A stretch of 64,000 bases of DNA from RHKX01 sp963823565 (GCA_963823565.1 CAWGLR010000003.1:1178001-1242000), one strand, 5' to 3'; counted from the first letter of the stretch, positions 37,769 to 46,458 are shown. The notes: a model not told the origin generated them from the sequence alone. Translations and numbers: made by a program.

Positions 37769-37877
37769 TTTCTTGTGAGTGCGGGAGCCCGCAGATCAAG
37801 GAAGAGGGGCGCGCAGTGGCCGCCAGGCCATGAGCGACCCGATGACGCCGAGCTGCGGCCTCCCGCACCACAAGAAA
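37769..37877. ncRNA. Candidate structured RNA: 24-bp closing stem with a large internal bubble
   Basis: TTTCTTGTG (37769-37777) pairs with CACAAGAAA (37869-37877), GTGCGGGAG (37779-37787) with CTCCCGCAC (37860-37868), and CCGCAG (37789-37794) with CTGCGG (37853-37858). Only one bulge and one C:C mismatch interrupt them. The 58-nt interior has a central TGGCC-GCCA-GGCCA hairpin (37817-37830) flanked by exactly 22 nt on each side. The layout of long stem, open bubble and apical hairpin recalls 6S-like RNAs, but it is short and the strand is undecided. The gene-free stretch 37586-38050 otherwise holds a TGCGGC-GTCA-GCCGCA hairpin (37742), the two hairpins listed next, and nothing I recognise beyond 37937. 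Confidence 0.45.
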
Positions 37878-37878
37878 T

Positions 37879-37913
37879 GGCCCGCCGGGTCAGGGAGGGG
37901 AACCCGGCGGGCC
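37879..37913. terminator. 12-bp perfect hairpin, possible bidirectional terminator
   Basis: GGCCCGCCGGGT (37879-37890) and ACCCGGCGGGCC (37902-37913) pair perfectly around an 11-nt loop. It lies between the convergent GFA and histidine-kinase genes and directly after the structured element. No U-tract follows on either strand. Confidence 0.6.
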
Positions 37914-37914
37914 T

Positions 37915-37936
37915 AATTGGCTCAGGCTGGCCAATT
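37915..37936. terminator. AATTGGC/GCCAATT hairpin
   Basis: A 7-bp perfect inverted repeat with an 8-nt loop, stacked immediately after the 12-bp hairpin. Its AT-rich ends are unusual for this sequence. Confidence 0.4.
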
Positions 37937-38050
37937 GCATCCCCGTCGCGGACGTCTATGGGGGTGTCACGCGACGGTTCTCTTGTCTCGTCCGCGAGGC
38001 AGTCTCGATCCGGCCCCTAAAGCACTCTTCAACGGAAGCGAATAGTTCGC

Positions 38051-39469
38051 TCAAACTTCGGCGAGCGGGAGGCGGACGGTGAAACGGGCCCCGTGGCCAT
38101 TGGCGTTCTCGGCGCTCACCTCGCCGCCGTGGGCGACGGCGACCGCGCGGACGATCGAGAGACCGAGCCCGGTGCCGGTGCCGTTCTGCGACTGCTTGTC
38201 GGCCGGGCCCTCGCCGCGGACGAAGCGCTCGAAGATCTGCGACTCCATCCCGTCGGGAAGGCCGGGGCCGTCGTCGGCGACGACGAGCTCGGCTTCGCCG
38301 TCGCCGGCCGCCGCCCGGATCTCGACCCTCGTCTCCGCCGGCGTGTGGCGGATCGCGTTCTCGAGCAGGTTGAGGACCATCCGGTGCAGCTCGTCGGGGT
38401 TGCCGCGGACGGGGACCGGGCCGTCCGCCTCGAAGCTGAGGTCGTGTCCATCGCTCACCGGCGCGAGCTCCTCGCAGGCGTCCCTGGCGATCGCCGCCAG
38501 GTCGCAGCCGGTGCGCGTGCCCGCCCTCCCGGCGTCGGCGCGCGCGAGCAGCAGGAGGTCGCCGACGAGCCGGTTCATCCGCTTCGAGCTCCGCAGCGCC
38601 GAGTTGACGGCGGCGCGGTCGTCCTCGTCCTCCTCGTCTTTCAGGGAGTGATCGAGCAGCTCGAGGTTCGCGAGGATGCTGGTCAGCGGCGTCCGCAGCT
38701 CGTGGGAGGCGTCGGCCACGAACTCGCGCTGGCGCCGCATCGTCTCGTCGGTCTCCGAGCGGGCGGCATCGAGCTCGCGGAGCATCTGATCGAGCGTCCG
38801 CGCCAGCTCGGCGACCTCGTCGTCGCTCTCGGGCTGGGGGAGGCGCTGCGAGGGGTCGCGGGTCGCCGCGATGTCGCCCGCGGCCGCGGTCAGGGCGGCG
38901 ATCGGCCGCATTGCCCGGTTCGCCACCGCCATCCCGGCGAGCCCGGCGAGCAGGGTGCCGACCAGGACGCCGCCGCCGAGGAAGAGCCAGAGGCGTCCGA
39001 TCGTGTCGTCGACGGCGGACTCCGGGCGCGCGAACTGGACGTAGAGGGACGGGCCCGTGCCGAAGGTGCCGGGGGCGATCTGGATCTCCGGCGCGATCTG
39101 GATCTCCGCGGTGGCGACGTCGTAGTTGCCGACCCTGAGGATCTCGCCGGGGCTCGGCATTGGCAGGATGCCCGTGTCCGGGGTCACCGGCTGGCGCGTC
39201 TGCCCGTTGGCGTAGGCGGTTCGGATCACCGCGTCGGTCCCGAACCACGGAGCTTGGTCAAGCCTTCCGTTCCATTGGGAGGCGAGCCGAGTCGCGGTGT
39301 TCTGGAGGTCGGCCTTGAAGTCGTTGTGGAGCCGGTTGCTCGTCAGACGGCCGACGACCGCGGCGAAGGCGATCAGGATCACCGCGGTCAGGGCAGCCGA
39401 GACGATCGCGATCCGGACCCGGACCGGCCAGCGGCGGGAGGCGGCGTAGAGGTCACGCAGCCGGCTCAC
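38051..39469 (-). CDS. Two-component sensor histidine kinase
   Basis: 472 residues. Transmembrane helix 1 is about 18-40, an extracytoplasmic sensor runs 41-155, and helix 2 is about 158-184. A HAMP linker (RAMRPIAAL onward) and the HisKA dimerisation domain follow, with phospho-acceptor H256 in SHELRTPL. The HATPase domain carries NLLENAIRH, DDGPGLP and GTGLGLSIV. The sensor region contains a 6-residue tandem duplication EIQIAP (codons at 39075-39110). It is 7 nt downstream of the response regulator, forming a pair of the MprB/PhoR type. The stimulus is unknown. Confidence 0.93.
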   Translation of the reverse strand: MSRLRDLYAASRRWPVRVRIAIVSAALTAVILIAFAAVVGRLTSNRLHNDFKADLQNTATRLASQWNGRLDQAPWFGTDAVIRTAYANGQTRQPVTPDTGILPMPSPGEILRVGNYDVATAEIQIAPEIQIAPGTFGTGPSLYVQFARPESAVDDTIGRLWLFLGGGVLVGTLLAGLAGMAVANRAMRPIAALTAAAGDIAATRDPSQRLPQPESDDEVAELARTLDQMLRELDAARSETDETMRRQREFVADASHELRTPLTSILANLELLDHSLKDEEDEDDRAAVNSALRSSKRMNRLVGDLLLLARADAGRAGTRTGCDLAAIARDACEELAPVSDGHDLSFEADGPVPVRGNPDELHRMVLNLLENAIRHTPAETRVEIRAAAGDGEAELVVADDGPGLPDGMESQIFERFVRGEGPADKQSQNGTGTGLGLSIVRAVAVAHGGEVSAENANGHGARFTVRLPLAEV

Positions 39470-39476
39470 GCCGCGA

Positions 39477-40166
39477 TCACACCCTCACGACGTATCCCGC
39501 ACCGCGCTTGGTGTGCAGGACGCGCGGCTCCCCTCCCTCTTCGAGCTTGCGCCGCAGGTTGCTGATGAAGACGTCGATCGTGTTGGTGAGCGATGTCGGG
39601 TCGTAGCCCCAGACCTCCTCGAGCAGCCGCTCGCGCGAGATCACCAGGCGCTCGTTGCGCATCAGGAACTCGAGCAGCTCGAACTCGCGGTTGGTGAGGT
39701 CGATCTGGCGGCTGCCGCGGCTGACCTCGCGGGTGCCGGGGTTGAGGACGAGGTCGCCGACGCTCAGCGACGCGGTGCCGCGGGGCGGCCGCCGGCGCAG
39801 CAGGGCCCGCATCCGCGCCAGCAGCTCCTCGCGCTCGAAGGGCTTGACGAGGTAGTCGTCGGCCCCGGAGTCGAGGCCCTCGACGCGGTCCTCGGTGTCG
39901 CTGCGGGCGGTGAGGATGAGGATCGGCACGTCGCCTGCCTCGCGCAGGCGCCGGCAGACCTCGACGCCGTCCATGCCCGGAAGGCCGAGATCGAGGATCA
40001 CGAGGTCGGGCACGAACTCGGCCGCCTGCCGCAGGGCGTCCTCGCCGTCGGCGGCGGTCCGCACCTCGTGGCCCTCCTGGCGCAGGGAGCGACGGAGGAC
40101 GTCGGCGATGTCGTCGTCGTCCTCGACGACCAGCACGCGGCCGGTCAAGTTTTCGGGGTCGCCCAT
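39477..40166 (-). CDS. OmpR/PhoB-family response regulator
   Basis: 229 residues. The receiver domain has the acidic pocket EDDDD (15-19), phospho-acceptor D59 in VILDLGLPGMDG, T in ILTARSD and K in DDYLVKPFE. The C-terminal winged helix has LTNREFELLEFLMRN and the closing TKRGAGYVV. It binds DNA as the output partner of the downstream kinase. ATG 40166 gives a normal N-terminus; an upstream ATG would add 55 residues running into the ftsK promoter region. A TAGAAT -10 ends 7 nt before the start, so it is probably leaderless. Confidence 0.94.
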   Translation of the reverse strand: MGDPENLTGRVLVVEDDDDIADVLRRSLRQEGHEVRTAADGEDALRQAAEFVPDLVILDLGLPGMDGVEVCRRLREAGDVPILILTARSDTEDRVEGLDSGADDYLVKPFEREELLARMRALLRRRPPRGTASLSVGDLVLNPGTREVSRGSRQIDLTNREFELLEFLMRNERLVISRERLLEEVWGYDPTSLTNTIDVFISNLRRKLEEGGEPRVLHTKRGAGYVVRV

Positions 40167-40173
40167 CGCGCCG

Positions 40174-40179
40174 ATTCTA
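40174..40179 (-). promoter_or_regulatory. Candidate -10 hexamer for the response regulator operon
   Basis: TAGAAT on the minus strand, 7 nt before the ATG at 40166. The region to 40239 is divergent with ftsK. Confidence 0.5.
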
Positions 40180-40239
40180 AAGACGCGCCTTAACGGTCCC
40201 GAAAGGGGTAGAGCCGGGTGCGTCGAAGGGGGTCGGCAC

Positions 40240-42768
40240 ATGTCCCCAACCCCCTTCTCGCGCAAGAAGGCGCGCGGCCGCTCGTCCTCCCGCGGGGCGA
40301 AGCGCCCGGCCGCGCGCAAGCCCGCTGCCAAGGCCCGGGCGACGCCGAAGGCCCGCGCCGTGGCCGCGCCGCGGGAGCTCGAGCAGCGCCACCTCGACCT
40401 GATCGGGCTCGCCCTGCTCGCGGCCGGGCTCTACCTGGGATTCGTCCTCTACGCGGGCTGGGACGGCGGCTCGGCGGGCTCCGGGCTCGAGGTCGCACTC
40501 ACCTGGGCGGTTGGCGCCGTCGCCTACGCGATGCCGCTGCTCATCGCCGGCCTCGGCATGGCCCTCGTTGTCCGACCGCTCGTTCGCTATCCCGGCGCCG
40601 TCAACGCCGGCGCGCTGCTGCTCGTCGCCGGCCTCCTGCTCGCATTCGCCGCCGAGACCGCGGGCCTGGGGCCCGACGCCCCCGTCCGCGAGGGCACCTT
40701 CGACCCCGACTTCTTCACCGAGCACGGCGGAGCCCTCGGCGAGTCGCTCTACTGGGCCTCGACGACGCTGTTCCAGCGGGTCGGCGCCCACATCATCGCC
40801 CTGCTGCTGATCCTCAGCGGCGCCCTGCTTCTCAGCGGGCGCCCTCTCGTCAGCCTGATCGGCTCCGGCGCGGAGGCGGGCCGGCGCGCCAGGGAGGCGA
40901 CCGGCCAGCTCGCGCAGACCGCGCGGCAGGCGGGGTCCTCCCGCCGCCCGGTCGGCGACGGCTGGACGACGATCGACATGGCGACCGGCGAGGAGACGCT
41001 GCGCCTGCCCGACGAAGATCCGGCGACGGGCGAGATCGACCTCGCGCTCGCGGAGGAGGCCGAGGACGCCGAGGCGCCGGCGGAGCCGGTGGCGGCCGAC
41101 CTCAGCGCGCCCGAGCACGGCTTCGTCGACGACGGCGCCGAGGGGGCCGCTGCGGGGGAGCCGCCCTCGCTGGTGGTCGACGGCGACGAGGCGATCGCGA
41201 TCACGAGGACGCCGATGGGCGCCAAGCGCGGTGGCATCACCGAGTCGGAGGAGAGGAACTACAAGCTGCCGACCGCGCGGATGCTGCGCCGCGGCGGCGA
41301 GTCGGGCGACAAGGGTCCCGACCGCAAGGACATGGAGCGGACCGCGCGGGCGCTGCTCGAGGTCCTCAGCCACTTCAAGATCGAGGCGCGGCTGATCGGC
41401 ACGGTGACCGGCCCGCACGTCAGCCGCTACGAGCTGCAGCTCGCGCCCGGGACGAAGGTCGGGAAGATCGCCCAGCTCAAGGACGACCTCGCCTACGCGC
41501 TCGCCTCGACCGACATCCGGATCCTCGCGCCGATTCCCGGCAAGAAGGCGGTCGGCGTCGAGGTGCCGAACGCGCGCCGGCGCATGGTCCGCCTCGGCGA
41601 CATCTACCAGGGGCGCCCGGAAGGTGCCTCGCCCCTGGTCGCCTGGCTCGGCAAGGACATCTCGGGGCAGCCGGTCTCGATGGACCTGGCGAAGATGCCG
41701 CACGTGCTCGTCGCCGGCACCACCGGCTCGGGCAAATCGGGATCGGTCAACGCGATCCTCACCTCGATGCTCCTGCACGCATCGCCGAACGAGCTGCGGC
41801 TTGTGCTGGTCGATCCCAAGCAGGTCGAGCTCAACCACTACGACTCGGTGCCGCACCTGCTGACGCCGGTGGTGACGAGCCCGCGCGTCGCCGCGAACGT
41901 GCTCGAGAACCTCGTAGCCGAGATGGAGTCGCGCTACACGGTGATGGGCGAGGCTCGCGGCCGCAACCTCGACGAGCTCAACAAGATCCGCCGCCGCAAG
42001 GGCGAGGCGCCGCTGCCCCACATCCTCTGCGTCATCGACGAGCTCGCCGACCTGATGATGGTCGCCCCCGGCGAGGTCGAGGAGTCGATCATCCGCCTGG
42101 CTCAGAAGTCGCGGGCGGTCGGGATCCACCTGCTGCTGGCGACCCAGCGGCCGTCCACCGACGTCATCACCGGCACGATCAAGGTGAACATCCCGGCGCG
42201 GATCGGGTTCTCGGTCGCCTCCCAGATCGACTCGCGGGTGATCCTCGACCAGGGCGGCGCCGAGTCCCTGCTGGGCCAGGGCGACATGCTGTTCCGCCCG
42301 GTCGGCTCCTCGAAGCTTCAGCGCGTCCAGGGCGCCTTCGTCACCGAGGAGGAGATCGCGCGGGTCGTCGGCTTCTGGAGCAAGCAGGGCACCCCGGACT
42401 TCGATCCCGAGCTGCTCGTCGAGAAGGCGCCCGTCGACGTCGACGGCGACGGCGGCGGCGAGTTCTCGCCGGACGAGGACGACCTGCTGGAGGACGCGGT
42501 CCGGATCTGCGTCGAGACCGACACGGCGTCGGTGTCGATGATCCAGCGACGGTTGCGCGTGGGCTACACGCGCGCCGGGCGGCTGATCGACATGCTCGAG
42601 CGGCGCGGAGTGATCTCCGGCTACGAGGGCTCGAAGCCGCGCCAGGTCCTGATCGGGCCGGCCGACGTCCCGCGGATCCTCGCGGGGGGCGAGACGCCAA
42701 AGGGGGGCGACGATGGAGGAAACGGACCCGGGACCGAGGGCGCCGGGCTCGAAACGGTCCCGAGCTGA
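40240..42768 (+). CDS. ftsK: DNA translocase FtsK/SpoIIIE
   Basis: 842 residues. A basic N-terminus is followed by four hydrophobic segments (about 50-205) anchoring the protein at the septum, then an Ala/Glu-rich linker. The motor alpha/beta domains carry Walker A GTTGSGKS near 492-499, VDPKQVELNHY and the Walker B region ILCVIDELADLMMV. The C-terminal gamma winged helix (about 760-830, SVSMIQRRLRVGYTRAGRLI) reads KOPS-like DNA. FtsK pumps chromosome termini during division. GAAGGGGG at 40226 serves ATG 40240. Confidence 0.95.
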   Translation: MSPTPFSRKKARGRSSSRGAKRPAARKPAAKARATPKARAVAAPRELEQRHLDLIGLALLAAGLYLGFVLYAGWDGGSAGSGLEVALTWAVGAVAYAMPLLIAGLGMALVVRPLVRYPGAVNAGALLLVAGLLLAFAAETAGLGPDAPVREGTFDPDFFTEHGGALGESLYWASTTLFQRVGAHIIALLLILSGALLLSGRPLVSLIGSGAEAGRRAREATGQLAQTARQAGSSRRPVGDGWTTIDMATGEETLRLPDEDPATGEIDLALAEEAEDAEAPAEPVAADLSAPEHGFVDDGAEGAAAGEPPSLVVDGDEAIAITRTPMGAKRGGITESEERNYKLPTARMLRRGGESGDKGPDRKDMERTARALLEVLSHFKIEARLIGTVTGPHVSRYELQLAPGTKVGKIAQLKDDLAYALASTDIRILAPIPGKKAVGVEVPNARRRMVRLGDIYQGRPEGASPLVAWLGKDISGQPVSMDLAKMPHVLVAGTTGSGKSGSVNAILTSMLLHASPNELRLVLVDPKQVELNHYDSVPHLLTPVVTSPRVAANVLENLVAEMESRYTVMGEARGRNLDELNKIRRRKGEAPLPHILCVIDELADLMMVAPGEVEESIIRLAQKSRAVGIHLLLATQRPSTDVITGTIKVNIPARIGFSVASQIDSRVILDQGGAESLLGQGDMLFRPVGSSKLQRVQGAFVTEEEIARVVGFWSKQGTPDFDPELLVEKAPVDVDGDGGGEFSPDEDDLLEDAVRICVETDTASVSMIQRRLRVGYTRAGRLIDMLERRGVISGYEGSKPRQVLIGPADVPRILAGGETPKGGDDGGNGPGTEGAGLETVPS

Positions 42769-42814
42769 CGCGGGCCGGGCGGGCGCCTCGGGCGCTCGCA
42801 ATACTGAGACCGCG

Positions 42815-43621
42815 ATGAGCAGTCCTCAGGAGCAGAGCGGCCCGGGAATCGGGCAGACGCTGAAGGACGCCCGCCGCCGCGCCGGGATGGACGTCAAGGA
42901 GGCGGAGGACCGGACGAAGATCCGCGCCCGCTATCTGCGCGCGCTCGAGGCCGAGGACTGGGAGGTGCTGCCGGCGCCGGCCTACGTCCGCGGATTCCTG
43001 CGCACGTACGGGCAGGTGCTGGGGATCGACGGCGCCGCCCTCGCCGACGAATATCGCCGCCGGCACGAGGAGCCGGTGGCGGTGACCGCCGCGCCGGAGC
43101 CCGTGCTCCGCGATCGCCGCCGCTCGTCGATCGGGCGAGCGCCGGGGAGCCGGCCGCCGTCGCGCGGGTCGCTGATCGCCGCGGTGGCGATCGGGATCGT
43201 CGTGCTCCTCGGCGCCCTCGCGATCCTCGGGAGCGGCGACGACGACGAGCCCTCGAGCAAGGGCGGGGCCAAGGCGGGGAAGATCGTCGGCGCCAAGGGC
43301 GGCAAGAGCGGCGAGGGGGGCGGGGCGAAGGAGCCGAAGCTCGTCCCGATCGACGTCACGGTCGAGCCGCTCGACACGGTTCAGATCTGCTTGGTCGGCG
43401 ACGGCGAGGAGGCGCTGATCCCGGCGCAGGTGCTGGCGGCCGGCGCCTCGGAGCGCTTCGACGGCAACCGCTCCTACCGGCTCGACCTCGACGGCGGCGG
43501 GGTCGTGCGGGTGACGGCTGGCGAGGAGAAGGAGAAGCTGAAGGCGAGCGGCAACGCGAGCTTCGAGGCGGACTCGGAGGGCATCCGCGAGATCGACTAC
43601 GCCGGGCCCGACTGCCCGTGA
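42815..43621 (+). CDS. RodZ-like helix-turn-helix membrane protein
   Basis: 268 residues. The N-terminal HTH (about 12-75, GQTLKDARRRAGMDVKEAED, then RTKIRARYLRALEAEDW) is the RodZ/HTH_25 type. One transmembrane helix follows near 128-150 (GSLIAAVAIGIVVLLGALAI). After a Lys/Gly linker comes a C-terminal domain of about 80 residues like DUF4115. RodZ links MreB to the cell wall machinery in rods, and many actinobacteria keep this protein without MreB. It lies 46 nt after ftsK and overlaps cinA by 4 nt, a common neighbourhood. Confidence 0.88.
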   Translation: MSSPQEQSGPGIGQTLKDARRRAGMDVKEAEDRTKIRARYLRALEAEDWEVLPAPAYVRGFLRTYGQVLGIDGAALADEYRRRHEEPVAVTAAPEPVLRDRRRSSIGRAPGSRPPSRGSLIAAVAIGIVVLLGALAILGSGDDDEPSSKGGAKAGKIVGAKGGKSGEGGGAKEPKLVPIDVTVEPLDTVQICLVGDGEEALIPAQVLAAGASERFDGNRSYRLDLDGGGVVRVTAGEEKEKLKASGNASFEADSEGIREIDYAGPDCP

Positions 43622-44895
43622 GCGTCCGCGCGGGGATCGTCGTCACCGGCACCGAGGTGCTCAGCGGGCGGGTGACGGACGCGAACGGTCCCTGGGTCTC
43701 CCAGCGGCTGGCCGAGCTGGGAGTCGACGTCGCCCATCTCACATGCGTCGGCGATCGCCCCGAGGACCTCGCCGAGGCGCTGCGGTTCCTCGCCGGCGCC
43801 GGGATGGACCTGATCGTGACGACGGGAGGGCTCGGCCCGACCGCCGACGACCTGACGGCCGAGATCGTCGCCCGCTTCGCGGGGCGCGAGATGGTCCTCG
43901 ACGAGCTGATGGAGGAGCGGATCACCGCGATCGTCGCCGACTTCGCGAAGCGGATGAGGTTCGACCCCGAGGGGCTGAGCGCGGGGACGCGCAAGCAGGC
44001 GATGGTCCCAGAGGGATCGGTCGCGCTCGACCCGGCGGGGACGGCGCCGGGACTCGTCGTCGAGGCGGGGGAGACTGTGATCGTCGTCCTGCCGGGGCCG
44101 CCGCGCGAGCTCCAGGCGATGTGGCCGGCGGCCGTTGCCTCGGCGCCGATGCAGCGGCTGCTCGCCGGCGCCGACACCTTCGCGACCGCGTCGATGAAGA
44201 TGTTCGGCATCCCCGAGTCGACGCTCGCCAAGAGCCTGCGCGAGATCGGCCGCGACGTCGACCTCGAGGAGCTCGAGATCACCACCTGCCTGCGCCGCGG
44301 CGCCGAGCTCGAGATCGACGTCCGCTACCGGGTCGAGTCCGAGTCGCTGCGCGAGCAGCTCTTCGCCGGGCTGCGCGAGCGGCACTCCACCCACATCTAC
44401 ACCGAGGAGGGGGAGAGCATCGACGCCCTCGTCGCTCAGCTCCTCCAGGGCCACCGGATCGCGACCGGCGAGTCGTGCACGGCCGGCAAGCTCGCCGCGC
44501 GGCTCACCGACGTCCCCGGTTCCTCCGACTACTTCGCAGGCGGCGTCGTCGCCTACTCCAACGAGGCGAAGACGGACCTCCTCGGCGTTACCCCCGAGCT
44601 GATCGCGGAGCACGGCGCGGTCTCGCCCGAGGTCGCCGAGGCGCTCGCCGACGGTGCCATGGACCGCTTCGCGGCCGACCTCGGGGTGGGCATCACCGGC
44701 GTGGCCGGCCCCGGGGGCGGGACCGAGGCCAAGCCGGTCGGCTACGTCTGCATCTGCGTCAAGTCCGCGGACGGGGAGATGCTCGCCCGCGACCCGCAGC
44801 TCCCCGGCCGCCGCGACGACGTCCGCGACCGCTCGGTCAGCGTCGCGATGCACATGATCCGCCGGCTGCTGCTCGGCGAGCCCGTTGCGTTCTAG
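43618..44895 (+). CDS. cinA: CinA-family protein (competence/damage-inducible, NMN deamidase)
   Basis: 425 residues from GTG. The N-terminal MoaB/Mog-like domain (1-170) has GTEVLSGRVTDAN and TTGGLGPTADDLT. The C-terminal CinA domain (about 260-425) has SCTAGKLAARLTDVPGSSDYF and GVAGPGGGTEAKPVG and, in characterised members, deamidates nicotinamide mononucleotide. It is full length with both domains. The context rodZ-cinA-(thpR)-recA-recX is typical, though two minus-strand genes interrupt the order here. Its TAG shares CTAG with the convergent gene. Confidence 0.93.
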   Translation: MSVRAGIVVTGTEVLSGRVTDANGPWVSQRLAELGVDVAHLTCVGDRPEDLAEALRFLAGAGMDLIVTTGGLGPTADDLTAEIVARFAGREMVLDELMEERITAIVADFAKRMRFDPEGLSAGTRKQAMVPEGSVALDPAGTAPGLVVEAGETVIVVLPGPPRELQAMWPAAVASAPMQRLLAGADTFATASMKMFGIPESTLAKSLREIGRDVDLEELEITTCLRRGAELEIDVRYRVESESLREQLFAGLRERHSTHIYTEEGESIDALVAQLLQGHRIATGESCTAGKLAARLTDVPGSSDYFAGGVVAYSNEAKTDLLGVTPELIAEHGAVSPEVAEALADGAMDRFAADLGVGITGVAGPGGGTEAKPVGYVCICVKSADGEMLARDPQLPGRRDDVRDRSVSVAMHMIRRLLLGEPVAF

Positions 44896-45331
44896 GAGGG
44901 CCGGCCGCCGGGCCGGTTCTCGCGGAGGGTGCGAGCCCGTTGCCGCGCCCAGTCGTTCCAGGCGATTGTGAGGAGCGAGCTGGCGACGATCAGCGCACCG
45001 CCTACGAGTTCGTGCGCGAGGAGTATCGCCAGCGCGCCGGCGACGAAGAACGGGAGCCAGCCGGCGAGCGCCGCCTGCCAGCGGCGCCGGTCGCCGGCGA
45101 CGAGTGGTTGCGACCGATCCGCGTCTGCAGCGATGACGCTTGGTCCACCTTGCCGCGCCTCGGGTCGGTCATCAACAGGGCCGCTGCGCAGGCGACGATC
45201 AGGATCGCTCCGGCGACGGCGGATCCGGTATCCCCCCAGCCGTCGACGAGGATCGGGACGAGCAGCCACGACAGCCCGGTGAAGAGGCCCCACAGGAGGA
45301 GGATGGCCCGCGTCCAGCGGAGGAACGTCAA
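44892..45331 (-). pseudogene. Frameshifted four-helix membrane protein
   Basis: The ATG-proximal frame (from 45331) encodes two membrane helices (ILLLWGLFTGLSWLLVPILV and AVAGAILIVACAAALLM). It then runs out of a plausible protein sequence near 45150. The neighbouring frame continues with RRRWQAALAGWLPFFVAGAL and ILLAHELVGGALIVASSLLT to the TAG at 44892, but has no start codon of its own. A single indel around 45140-45160 would join them into one protein of about 146 residues. The family is unknown. It could be true decay or an assembly error. Confidence 0.55.
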
Positions 45332-45352
45332 CGGCTGAGCCCCCGGTCCCCG

Positions 45353-46267
45353 CTAGGGCGCCGCCGGGCCGTCGAAGAGAGCCAGCATCGGCGCCAGCAT
45401 CGCGTCGGGCGCCTCCTCGGGCAGCCAATGACCGGACTCCTCGATCACCTCGAGCCGCATGTTCGGAGCGTTCTCCTCGAAGCCGCCGAGGCTCTCGGGC
45501 TGCACGACCCGGTCCTGCCCGCCGGCGAAGAGGATGACCGGAGTCTGCATCGTCCGCTCCAGGTACTGGCCGGCGGCGAGCGGCTTCAGCTCCTTGGTCA
45601 GGAAGGTCCGGTACAGGGAGACGCAGGCGGCGGCCCGGTCGGGCTCGCGCCATTGCGCGACGAACTGCTCGAGCTCGTCGCCGGCCCAGGTCGCGTCCGG
45701 GTCGGCCGCGCCGAGCCGGATCAGGTTGCGGATGAAGGGCGGGGCCCGCTGGACGAGCAGCCGGCCGAGGGCGGGCGACGAGATGACCACCTGGTAGAGC
45801 AGGCGGCTCGCGGTGCGGAGCTTGGCCGCGACGCCGGGCTCCGGTCGCACCCAGGGGTGGAGAATCCCGGCCGCGGCGTAGTGGGAAACGCGCTCGGGGG
45901 CGTCGAGGCAGAGCAGGAAGCCGACGAAGCCGCCCCAGTCGTGGCCGGCCAGGCGGACACGCTCGAGGTCGAGCGCGTCGAGCAGGGCGAGGACGTCGGC
46001 GGCTAGCTCCGCCTTCAGGTACGACCCGCGGGGCGCGTCGCTCCAGCCGAAGCCGCGCAGGTCGGGGGCGTAGACGTGGTAGCGCTCCGACAGCGGGCCG
46101 AGCAGCTTCCTCCACGCGTACCAGTGCTCGGGCCAGCCGTGCAGGAGGACGAGCGGCTCGGCGTCCTCGGGCCCGGCGACGGCGACGTGGAAGCGTACGC
46201 CGCGCGCGGTGACGTCGCGATGCTCGACGGCGACTCCTGGGACCTCGGGCATGGGACGGTCGGTCAT
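45353..46267 (-). CDS. Alpha/beta hydrolase, epoxide-hydrolase-like
   Basis: 304 residues. The oxyanion motif LLHGWPEHWYAW is at 41-52. The nucleophile elbow is GHDWGG with Asp110, as in epoxide hydrolases and haloalkane dehalogenases. The lid region follows, and the catalytic His sits in EESGHWLPEEAP near the C-terminus. The HGWP sequence favours an epoxide hydrolase, but the polarising tyrosines cannot be fixed by eye. No signal peptide. It is cotranscribed with the frameshifted membrane gene 22 nt downstream and divergent from thpR. Confidence 0.88.
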   Translation of the reverse strand: MTDRPMPEVPGVAVEHRDVTARGVRFHVAVAGPEDAEPLVLLHGWPEHWYAWRKLLGPLSERYHVYAPDLRGFGWSDAPRGSYLKAELAADVLALLDALDLERVRLAGHDWGGFVGFLLCLDAPERVSHYAAAGILHPWVRPEPGVAAKLRTASRLLYQVVISSPALGRLLVQRAPPFIRNLIRLGAADPDATWAGDELEQFVAQWREPDRAAACVSLYRTFLTKELKPLAAGQYLERTMQTPVILFAGGQDRVVQPESLGGFEENAPNMRLEVIEESGHWLPEEAPDAMLAPMLALFDGPAAP

Positions 46268-46322
46268 GAGCGCAGACTATGGCGGTGAGGGACGCAGCGA
46301 AGGGATGGAGCGGGATCCCGAT

Positions 46323-46432
46323 GGTTCGTTGCTGCCGTTTTCCGACAGAAACGAACCTCTGGGCGAAGGGCCTCTGCACCCGCTGTCCGGAAAGTCACCG
46401 ATCCGCGCGGGAAACGTCACACCGCGTTTCCC
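46323..46432. promoter_or_regulatory. Two palindromes upstream of thpR-recA
   Basis: GGTTCGTT (46323-46330) with AACGAACC (46350-46357) around 19 nt, and GGGAAACG (46409-46416) with CGTTTCCC (46425-46432) around 8 nt. Both are perfect. They lie in the divergent region before the recA operon and could be operators or leader hairpins. Neither fits the known Gram-positive LexA box closely. Confidence 0.4.
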
Positions 46433-46452
46433 ATCCGTCACGCCCGCTGTCC

Positions 46453-46458
46453 TACGTT
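46453..46458 (+). promoter_or_regulatory. Candidate -10 hexamer for thpR
   Basis: TACGTT, 6 nt before ATG 46465; no Shine-Dalgarno. Confidence 0.35.

Noticed and set aside
37586..38050. tmRNA, RNase P RNA or SRP RNA in the gene-free stretch
   Set aside because: No T-arm or tag reading frame for tmRNA, no GAGGAAAGTC core for RNase P, and no GGAAGGAAGCAG loop for SRP RNA on either strand.
40177..42801. An 874-codon minus-strand open frame opposite ftsK
   Set aside because: A shadow frame; ftsK on the plus strand has all motor motifs.
46323..46357. LexA/SOS box at GGTTCGTT...AACGAACC
   Set aside because: The half-sites are 19 nt apart, far from the 4-nt spacing of known GAAC-N4-GTTC boxes. 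Kept only as an unexplained palindrome.
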